From: Bryobacter sp. CoA8 C33
GTDB taxonomy: Bacteria > Acidobacteriota > Terriglobia > Bryobacterales > Bryobacteraceae
Assembly: GCA_019931185.1 (NCBI GenBank)
Contig: JAINDK010000050.1
Span: 62,001-126,000, forward strand
Length of the DNA stretch: 64,000 nt
Direction of reading: 5' to 3'
The stretch's first letter is position 1. The number at the start of each line of letters is the position of its first letter. Below, piece after piece: positions 57,955 to 64,000 of the stretch. The notes beneath the pieces were generated by a model. That model was not told the DNA's origin. It saw nothing but the letters and a program-made list of their open reading frames with translations, and made no database searches. Position numbers and translations under genes: made by a program.

Positions 57955-58605
57955 TTAGCGAGTTTTGTTGAGAGGCCCGAAGACGGTGATGCGCGTGTTG
58001 AAGACAAGACGGCTGCCACCGGTGCGCTGGGGCCGGCCTTCATAAAAAACGCTGGGTTGAAACTGGAGGGTCTTGTTGATGTTGAATACGAGGCCGGACT
58101 CGGTGCGATTGGCTTGCACGCCCAACTGATCGTAGAAAACTTCGTTCTGGAGGAAGAGAGTGCGTTTGAGGGGGAATTCGAAGCGGACGCGAGCGCGTCC
58201 GCGGGCGGAGTCGGCGGTGGCAAGAGCTTTGAAATATTCAAAGAGATGGCGGGTTTCAAAACCGACTTTACCGACGGAGCGGCCATATTCGACGCCGCCA
58301 AAAGGACGGTGGGCGCCTTTCATTTCCGGGTCGCGGGAAGAACCACGGAATTCCTGAAAGTAGTAGCCGGCGATGAGATTCCATCGTTTGGTTGCTTGCC
58401 ATTCGAGAATGGGGCCGCCCTGGGAGCGTAAGAAAGCGGGGACATGAGGTTGGCTGCGAAACTGCGCGACACCGCGAATGCGGAATTTGCCGGTATCAAG
58501 GGCCTCCCAGAAATACCAGTTCCACAATTCCTTGTTTGAGGTGGAGTTGCTCTGGGCCGGCAGCATCGAAGCGAAGAGCAGCAAGAGAATCCAAACAAGA
58601 ATCAC
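57955..58605 (-). CDS. DUF2490-like outer-membrane beta-barrel protein
   Basis: 216 residues with a signal peptide ([19 protein letters not shown]). The rest is alternating aromatic/polar strands: [61 protein letters not shown]. This follows the DUF2490 pattern, presumed to be a small outer-membrane barrel. It overlaps the GMC oxidoreductase by 4 bases, suggesting coupling, and precedes czcC. Confidence 0.75.
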   Translation of the reverse strand: MILVWILLLLFASMLPAQSNSTSNKELWNWYFWEALDTGKFRIRGVAQFRSQPHVPAFLRSQGGPILEWQATKRWNLIAGYYFQEFRGSSRDPEMKGAHRPFGGVEYGRSVGKVGFETRHLFEYFKALATADSARGRARVRFEFPLKRTLFLQNEVFYDQLGVQANRTESGLVFNINKTLQFQPSVFYEGRPQRTGGSRLVFNTRITVFGPLNKTR

Positions 58606-60260
58606 AGGTTTTGTTTTTTCATCTCGGCGGCCAGATAGTCGGTGGCGCGCCAGGCGAGGGCCAGGATAGTGAGCGTGGGGTTCTTTTCGCTGGCGGTGGT
58701 GAAGCTGGAGCCATCGACGACGAAGAGGTTGTTGACTTCGTGGGATTGATTGAACTGATTGAGGGCGCTGCGTTTAGGGTCGGCGCCCATGCGGCAGGTG
58801 CCGTGCTCGTGGATGGCGGAACCGAGCCGGTCGATCCAACCGCGCTGATAGGGGAGGATCTCGGCCTTGGCGGCAGTCATCAACTCGAGGGCGGTGTCGT
58901 ACATGTCCTCGATCATGGCGCGTTCGTTGTCCTTGATCTTGTAATCGATGACGGGAAGGGGGATGCCCCATTTGTCGTTCTTCTTAGGATCGAGAGTGAT
59001 GCGGTTGTCAGCGTAAGGCAGAACTTCGCCATAGGGATGCATGGCGACGAGGGCGGGAAAATGGCGGCGGACGTTCTCCTTGAAGCCAGCGCCGAAGCCG
59101 GGCAGTTGCTTGGCGTAGCTGACGCCGGGCTGAGCGCCCGTATTCCAGAACTGGCTGCCGTAGCCACGGAGGTACTTGCGCGACTTCGATTGACCGCGCC
59201 AGCGGGGCATGTAGATGTGCTCACCGCCGATGCCATCATCGTTCTGAGTCTTTTTGCCCATGAGCTCAGGGACGAAGCCATAGAGGTGGAAGCGAACCTG
59301 CTCGCAGAGGTAACGGCCAATGACGTCGTTGGAATTGGCGATGCCGTTGGGGAAGCGCGAGGAGCGGCTGTTGAGGAGGATGCGAGTTGAGTCGACACAA
59401 CTAGCGGCCATGACAACGATGCGGGCCTTGACCTCCTCGGATTGGCCGGTGATGCGGTCGAAGAAGTGTACGCCGTCAGCGCGGCCCTTGCCGTCGACGG
59501 AGACATGAGAGACGACGGAGTTGTCGCGAATGGTCAGCCGGCCGGTTAGGGCGGCGGGTTCGAGCAGGTAATCGGTGGAGTTGAAGAAGGCGCCGATGTC
59601 ACAGCCGCGGCCGCAGGCGCCGCAGTAGTGACAGGGGGCTTTGCCGTTGTGTTCGCGAGTGAGGACGGCGCGGCGGCCGTGGGTGATGTGAATGCCGATG
59701 GCGCGGCCGGCTTTACGCAGAAGCTGCTCGCCGCAGCGAGGGGCGGGCGGGGGTAAGTGGTGTTGGGAGCCCGGCAGGAATTCACTGTCATCCGGGCCGC
59801 CACAGATGCCGATGAGTTGCTCGACCTGGTCATAGTAGGGAGCGATATCGGAGTAATGGATGGGCCAAGGAATTTCATGGCCGTCGGTGGCCGGCTCCTG
59901 CAGATTCGCTTCGGCGTAGCGCAGGCTGACGCGGCCCCAGATGTTGGTTTTGCCACCGCGGCCCCAGACGCGCCAGAGATCGAAATCCTGGCCATTGGGG
60001 GTGAGGTAGGGTTGCTCCTGCTGGGTGAGGAGGAACTGGGGCGGGCGTTGGCCCTTGCGCTGGCGGGCGCGAGCCTCCCACGGCCTGACGTGGGACCAGA
60101 AGCTGGCGCGATTGAACTTTGTACCCGCATCGAGCACGAGCACGTCCACCCCTTGGCGAGTGAGGTTCCAAGCGGCCATGCCGCCGGCCGCACCGGAGCC
60201 AACGATGACGACGTCATGGCGCTGGGGAGTTTTCTTGATCTGGGAAGCTTGCATTGGCAC
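58602..60260 (-). CDS. GMC-family FAD dehydrogenase (gluconate 2-dehydrogenase-like large subunit)
   Basis: 552 residues. FAD motif [14 protein letters not shown] at the N-terminus; a Cys cluster [17 protein letters not shown] (about residue 210), seen in the iron-sulfur-containing gluconate-dehydrogenase-like branch; [11 protein letters not shown] and LFVVDGSSF near the C-terminus. A twin-arginine signal is absent; export would rely on the subunit-3 partner, whose gene at 61094 has one. Substrate is unknown, probably a sugar or sugar acid. It is separated from its partner by an opposed gene. Confidence 0.88.
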   Translation of the reverse strand: MPMQASQIKKTPQRHDVVIVGSGAAGGMAAWNLTRQGVDVLVLDAGTKFNRASFWSHVRPWEARARQRKGQRPPQFLLTQQEQPYLTPNGQDFDLWRVWGRGGKTNIWGRVSLRYAEANLQEPATDGHEIPWPIHYSDIAPYYDQVEQLIGICGGPDDSEFLPGSQHHLPPPAPRCGEQLLRKAGRAIGIHITHGRRAVLTREHNGKAPCHYCGACGRGCDIGAFFNSTDYLLEPAALTGRLTIRDNSVVSHVSVDGKGRADGVHFFDRITGQSEEVKARIVVMAASCVDSTRILLNSRSSRFPNGIANSNDVIGRYLCEQVRFHLYGFVPELMGKKTQNDDGIGGEHIYMPRWRGQSKSRKYLRGYGSQFWNTGAQPGVSYAKQLPGFGAGFKENVRRHFPALVAMHPYGEVLPYADNRITLDPKKNDKWGIPLPVIDYKIKDNERAMIEDMYDTALELMTAAKAEILPYQRGWIDRLGSAIHEHGTCRMGADPKRSALNQFNQSHEVNNLFVVDGSSFTTASEKNPTLTILALAWRATDYLAAEMKKQNL

Positions 60261-60296
60261 AATACGACGCTTGACTATATCAAAAGGAGCCGCTGT

Positions 60297-61097
60297 TTGA
60301 GATTCGTTATCACGTTGATGGCACTGACCAGTTTGCCGGCGCCGGCACAGGATTTTGACCGGTTGCTGAGGGAGTTGAACCGGGGCCGTTACGATAGGGC
60401 GCTCGAGGAGTTATTTCCGGCGCAGCGCCTGATTCGGGACAAGACGGCGGGCAAGGTAGCGCAACTCGATGCCGGGCAGATGGCGCAGATGCGGGAGATG
60501 CGCAACCCGGCGGCCATCACCTCGACAGTGGCGCTGTTACGATTGCAGATGGAGCGTGAGGATTTTGAGTCCGCTCTGGTTTCGGCGATGATGGCGGGGC
60601 TGGGACTGGCGGGGCTGTGGACGGAAGTTCCTGCTTACCGCAAGCTCGATTACGCACGGGAAGATCTGGCGGAAGCCCCGGCGGGACGGCGTGCTTTCCA
60701 TGAGCGCCAGATGGGGTTCGCAGCCGTGGAAGCCAAGGAATACGGACTGGCGGCGGCAATGGCGAAAGATCTGCTGGCGAAGGCGGATTCGGCTTATGCG
60801 CGGCACTCGGCGCTCACGCTGAAGGGGCTTGCCGAGTTGGGAGGAGGGCAGGTGGAGACGGCCGAAGCGGTGTTGCTCGATTCGTTGCGGGGGACAGGGG
60901 ATCTGTTGTTACGAGACCTGGGGCCGGACTTTCGTTTGGCGCGAGCGCTGGTAGAGCGGGGTAGAACAGCGGCAGTGGGAGAGTTTCTCAAGCTGGCGGA
61001 AAAAACGGTTTGGAAACAGGCTGCCCGGGCAGCAGCTTTGCGGCGGCAGATCGAGACGGGAGAGCCGCCGGACTGGCCGCCAGCGCCCAAGTTCTAA
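60297..61097 (+). CDS. Secreted TPR-like helical protein, TTG start
   Basis: 266 residues. No upstream ATG in frame fits; TTG at 60297 is chosen because AGGAG (60285-60289) lies 7 bases upstream and the N-terminus becomes a proper signal peptide ending TSLPAPAQ. The remainder is alpha-helical with TPR-like repeats ([52 protein letters not shown]). No catalytic motif. It lies between two minus-strand dehydrogenase genes and overlaps the second by 4 bases. Confidence 0.75.
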   Translation: MRFVITLMALTSLPAPAQDFDRLLRELNRGRYDRALEELFPAQRLIRDKTAGKVAQLDAGQMAQMREMRNPAAITSTVALLRLQMEREDFESALVSAMMAGLGLAGLWTEVPAYRKLDYAREDLAEAPAGRRAFHERQMGFAAVEAKEYGLAAAMAKDLLAKADSAYARHSALTLKGLAELGGGQVETAEAVLLDSLRGTGDLLLRDLGPDFRLARALVERGRTAAVGEFLKLAEKTVWKQAARAAALRRQIETGEPPDWPPAPKF

Positions 61098-61612
61098 ACC
61101 TGGTGTTCGGGATGAGTGCAGCCTTTGAACTCTGGCATGGGCTTGGCGGCATCCCAGCCGAGTTCGACCATGAGGCCTTCGCGAGTGGAATAGTAGGCAT
61201 CGACCGTCGCATCCTTGAGCACCTGGAAGAAAGGGCTCCTGTTCGACAACTCGACCATGACGGCGGTTTGCGAGGCGGGCTCGAGGGCGGCGTAAGCAGC
61301 TTTGTGGAGGCGGCGGGCCAGGGAGTTGACCTCGCTGAGCCCTTTGCGCCAAGTCTTGATCTGTCCGCGGCGGGCAGCGAGGTTCTCATCGATGATCTCG
61401 TGGACACGGGCTTCGAGAGCGCCCGGAGTTTTGGTGCGGGGCAAAATGGTCTCAACGAGAGCGCCCAAGGTAATCATTTCAGCTGGGGTGAAGACTTGAG
61501 GCTGGTAGGCGGCGCTGGCGGGGGGAGCAGACTGGGCCTCATGATCGTGAACGTGGGCGGCGACAGGGACAGCGGTGAGGGTGACCAGGATTTCGCGGCG
61601 TGAGTTGGGCAT
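61094..61612 (-). CDS. Gluconate 2-dehydrogenase subunit 3-like protein with Tat signal
   Basis: 172 residues. N-terminal Tat-like signal NSRREILVTLTAVPVAAH, a His/Asp-rich spacer, then the subunit-3 domain: FTPAEMITLGALVETILPR, TKTPGALEARVHEII, DAYYSTREGLMVELGWD and a C-terminal EFKGCTHPEH. These small partners carry the FAD subunit out through Tat in related enzymes. The FAD subunit's gene lies 0.8 kb downstream on the same strand, behind an opposed gene. Confidence 0.88.
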   Translation of the reverse strand: MPNSRREILVTLTAVPVAAHVHDHEAQSAPPASAAYQPQVFTPAEMITLGALVETILPRTKTPGALEARVHEIIDENLAARRGQIKTWRKGLSEVNSLARRLHKAAYAALEPASQTAVMVELSNRSPFFQVLKDATVDAYYSTREGLMVELGWDAAKPMPEFKGCTHPEHQV

Positions 61613-61627
61613 GCGAGCGCGATTGTA

Positions 61628-62647
61628 TCAGGCGCTGTGGCTGGCCTGCTGGAGGGCCACGAGTTTCTGTTTCGCCGCACCAGAGGTGATAGCGGAAAAG
61701 GCCTGACTGACGCCATCGCGAAGACTGGGAGCGAGGCCGGCGGCATATAGGGCGGCAGCGGCGTTCACCATGACGATGTCCATCTTGGGGCCGAGTTCGG
61801 CATTGAGAATGGCGGTGATATCGCGGGCCGAATCCTCGCCGGTGGCGGCATGGAGATCGTCAACCGTAGCAGGCGGAACGCCGAAATCATCCGGCTTGAG
61901 GGCGCGACGGGTAATGGAGGAACCGGAGACCTCGTAGACCATGCTGCGCCCGGTAGTGGTGATCTCATCGAGGCCATCCTCGCCGTGAGCAATGATTGAT
62001 TTGGTGGTGCCGAGCAGACTGAGGGCCTGGGCCATGATCCGGGCGGCCTCGAAGTTGGGGGCGCCGATCAACTGGTGTTGGGCGCCAGCGGGATTGGAAA
62101 GGGGACCGAGGAGATTGAAGACGGTGCGCATTTTGAGAGCGCGGCGGGCCTCGGCGGCATGGCGCATGGCGGGATGCACGGCAGGGGCAAAAAGGAAGGC
62201 GATGCCGGCGCGGGCCAGACACGTTGACATCTGTTCCGCGGTAAGATCCACTTTGACGCCGAGTAATTCGAGAACATCAGCGCTACCTGTGTGAGAGGAA
62301 AAAGCGCGGTTACCGTGCTTGGCGACATGGACGCCGCAGGCGGCGACAACGATCGCGACGGCAGTGGAGATGTTGAAGGTAGACAAGCCATCGCCACCAG
62401 TGCCGCAGGTATCGAGGACAAGTGCGCCGGCGGGTGGAGTGACAGGCGTCATATGAGCTCGCATGGCTTCGGCAAAGCCAGTGACCTCTTCGACGCCATC
62501 TCCCAGGACCTTATTGGCAGCGAGAAAAGCAGCAATCAGAGGGGTGGACACCTCACCGGAGAGGATGGCCTCCATGGCCTCGCGGGCTTCGTGGCGGGGG
62601 AGTCCTTTGCGGGCGCAGACTTTATGGAAGTGGTCTAAAAACGGCAT
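61628..62647 (-). CDS. trpD: Anthranilate phosphoribosyltransferase
   Basis: 339 residues from ATG 62647 (MPFLDHFHKV). PRPP site DTCGTGGDGLSTFNIST, then VAKHGNRAFSSHTGSAD and NLLGPLSNPA. Second step of tryptophan synthesis. No other trp gene is present in the window. A longer start at 62692 would overlap sucC's own start and is rejected. 44 bases separate it from divergent sucC. Confidence 0.95.
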   Translation of the reverse strand: MPFLDHFHKVCARKGLPRHEAREAMEAILSGEVSTPLIAAFLAANKVLGDGVEEVTGFAEAMRAHMTPVTPPAGALVLDTCGTGGDGLSTFNISTAVAIVVAACGVHVAKHGNRAFSSHTGSADVLELLGVKVDLTAEQMSTCLARAGIAFLFAPAVHPAMRHAAEARRALKMRTVFNLLGPLSNPAGAQHQLIGAPNFEAARIMAQALSLLGTTKSIIAHGEDGLDEITTTGRSMVYEVSGSSITRRALKPDDFGVPPATVDDLHAATGEDSARDITAILNAELGPKMDIVMVNAAAALYAAGLAPSLRDGVSQAFSAITSGAAKQKLVALQQASHSA

Positions 62648-62691
62648 GATATCCTGAAAATTCCAACAGTCCCCAGCATAGGACAGATCCA

Positions 62692-63849
62692 ATGAAAATC
62701 CATGAACATCAGGCCAAGGAAATCTTGGCCCAATACGGAGTCCCTGTGCCGAGAGGCATCGTGGCCTACACAGTCGAGGAAGCCGTCGCGGCTGCCGAGA
62801 AGCTAGGCGGGGGTGTCGTCGTCAAGGCACAGATTCACGCCGGCGGGCGCGGGAAGGGGGGCGGCGTGAAGTTGGCCGCCAATCCCGAGGAGTGCCGCGC
62901 GAAAGCCTCACAGATTTTGGGCATGACGCTTGTCACGCACCAGACGGGCCCTGAGGGCCGACTGGTCAAGCGGCTCCTGATCGAAGAGCAGCTGCCAATC
63001 GACCGGGAGTATTATGCGGGCATCGTGCTCGACCGGGCAATCGGGAAGCTGGTCTTCATGGCCTCGAGCGAAGGGGGCATGGACATCGAAGAGGTGGCGG
63101 AAAAGCACCCCGATAAGATCCTGAAAGAGACGATCGAACCAGGAATGGGGCTGCAGGCGTATCAGGCGCGCAATCTGGCGTTTGGCATGGGCATTCCAAC
63201 GGGTAGCATCAACGCGGCGGTGCAGGCGATGATGGCGCTGGCCAAGGCTTATGAAGCGATCGACGCGTCGCTGGCGGAGATCAATCCGCTGCTGCTGACC
63301 AAAGATGGGCGCATCGTGGCGCTCGACGCCAAGATCGCGATCGACGACAACGCGATGTTCCGGCACAAGGATTTGGCGGGCTTCCGGGATCTGAATGAAG
63401 AAGATCCGCTCGAGGTGGAAGCCTCGAAATTCGGCTTGAACTATATCAAGCTGGATGGAACCGTGGCCTGCATGGTGAACGGAGCGGGTCTGGCGATGGC
63501 GACGATGGACATCATCAAATACGCGGGCGGAGCACCGGCGAATTTTCTTGATGTAGGCGGCGGCGCCAATCAGGAACAGATTCGCAATGCTTTCCGGATC
63601 CTGCTGAGCGACGCTTCGGTCAAGGCGATTTTGATCAATATTTTTGGCGGTATCCTGCGTTGCGACACGCTGGCGAACGGGGTGGTGACGGCTGCGCGGG
63701 AGTTGAACGTGCAGGTGCCGATTGTGGTGCGGATGGAGGGGACGAACGTTGAACTGGGCAAGCAGATCCTGCGGGATTCGGGCTTGAATTTCGGACTCGC
63801 CGACGGCATGAAGGACGCCGCGGAGAAAGTGGTGGCACTCGCAAAATGA
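62692..63849 (+). CDS. sucC: Succinyl-CoA ligase (ADP-forming) beta subunit
   Basis: 385 residues. N-terminal ATP-grasp domain starting [18 protein letters not shown], with [14 protein letters not shown]-terminal CoA-ligase domain with [13 protein letters not shown] and [10 protein letters not shown]. It binds ATP and shares the active site with SucD. Followed by sucD in an ATGA overlap, the conserved TCA-cycle pair. Confidence 0.97.
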   Translation: MKIHEHQAKEILAQYGVPVPRGIVAYTVEEAVAAAEKLGGGVVVKAQIHAGGRGKGGGVKLAANPEECRAKASQILGMTLVTHQTGPEGRLVKRLLIEEQLPIDREYYAGIVLDRAIGKLVFMASSEGGMDIEEVAEKHPDKILKETIEPGMGLQAYQARNLAFGMGIPTGSINAAVQAMMALAKAYEAIDASLAEINPLLLTKDGRIVALDAKIAIDDNAMFRHKDLAGFRDLNEEDPLEVEASKFGLNYIKLDGTVACMVNGAGLAMATMDIIKYAGGAPANFLDVGGGANQEQIRNAFRILLSDASVKAILINIFGGILRCDTLANGVVTAARELNVQVPIVVRMEGTNVELGKQILRDSGLNFGLADGMKDAAEKVVALAK

Positions 63850-64000
63850 GCGTACTGGTAGACAAGAACACGCGGCTGATTGTACAGGGGTTCACCGGCA
63901 AGGAAGGTACATTCCATGCCGAACAGGCCATCGCCTACGGGACGAACGTGGTCGGCGGGGTGACACCGGGCAAGGGTGGATCGAAGCATCTCGACCGGCC
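63846..64000 (+). CDS. sucD: Succinyl-CoA ligase alpha subunit (3' end outside window)
   Basis: Only the first 51 codons are visible: [44 protein letters not shown]. This is the CoA-binding Rossmann start of SucD. It overlaps the sucC stop by 4 bases and is cut at the window edge; the phosphorylated His is not yet reached. Confidence 0.95.
   Translation, partial: MSVLVDKNTRLIVQGFTGKEGTFHAEQAIAYGTNVVGGVTPGKGGSKHLDR

Overview
The window looks like a chromosomal segment of an Acidobacteriota bacterium of the Solibacter/Bryobacter group (Bryobacterales). The reasons are a C-terminal domain of the TIGR03437 ('Solibacter uncharacterized C-terminal domain') type fused to a cyclophilin, an Oar-like TonB-type outer-membrane protein with a carboxypeptidase-regulatory N-terminus, many small secreted esterases and TPR proteins, and a GC-rich sequence. 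Both window edges cut genes: a CorC/HlyC-type CBS protein on the left and sucD on the right.

Layout. 0-6.4 kb (+ strand): corC-like, era, a BON-domain protein, UDP-glucose dehydrogenase, a GNAT acetyltransferase, a secreted phosphoesterase and an exported HisC-like aminotransferase, ending in a strong hairpin. 6.5-14.3 kb (- strand): a complete cytochrome c maturation cluster in the order ccmE-F-H-I(short)-X-A-B-C-D, including a 50-residue ccmD, followed after 4 bases by a mannonate-dehydratase-like enolase. Its CcmE carries CxxxY instead of HxxxY. 14.4-26.4 kb (- strand): cyclophilin fusion, aminotransferase, Slt-type lytic transglycosylase, a long coiled-coil/GAF protein, rpoD, dnaG, an M20 peptidase and an IscU-like scaffold, most with overlapping ends. 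26.5-35.5 kb: mutT, two alpha/beta hydrolases, a GAF-ANTAR regulator, a gluzincin peptidase, a Pit phosphate transporter and the TonB-type receptor.

35.5-42.4 kb is the accessory region. It starts with about 1.7 kb of decayed genes that keep codon bias but carry in-frame stops (TAA, TGA, then TAA, TAA). An unrecognised 439-residue gene follows. A small island comes next, bounded by a 44-nt broken copy of the 3' part of tRNA-Asn and by the intact tRNA-Asn(GTT). The island holds remnants of a LacI regulator and an FAD-oxidoreductase/SLH protein, both cut at the same point, and an intact AbiEi/AbiEii toxin-antitoxin pair. Across 37.2-37.5 kb the + strand switches from C-rich to G-rich, independent of gene direction.

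42.4-64 kb returns to core functions: secreted nitrilase-family hydrolase, aceE, a PhoPQ-related protein, a ZrgA-like protein, a pyrR-pyrB-pyrC operon, a serine beta-lactamase-like hydrolase, a czcCBA metal efflux operon, a DUF2490-like protein, a GMC dehydrogenase and its gluconate-2-dehydrogenase subunit-3 partner (separated by one opposed secreted gene), trpD, and sucCD.

No CRISPR array, rRNA, intact integrase or insertion sequence was seen. The less ordinary items are the tRNA-Asn/AbiE island, the decaying gene tract with the skew switch, the CxxxY CcmE alongside a CcmH, and the unassigned coiled-coil/GAF and 439-residue proteins.
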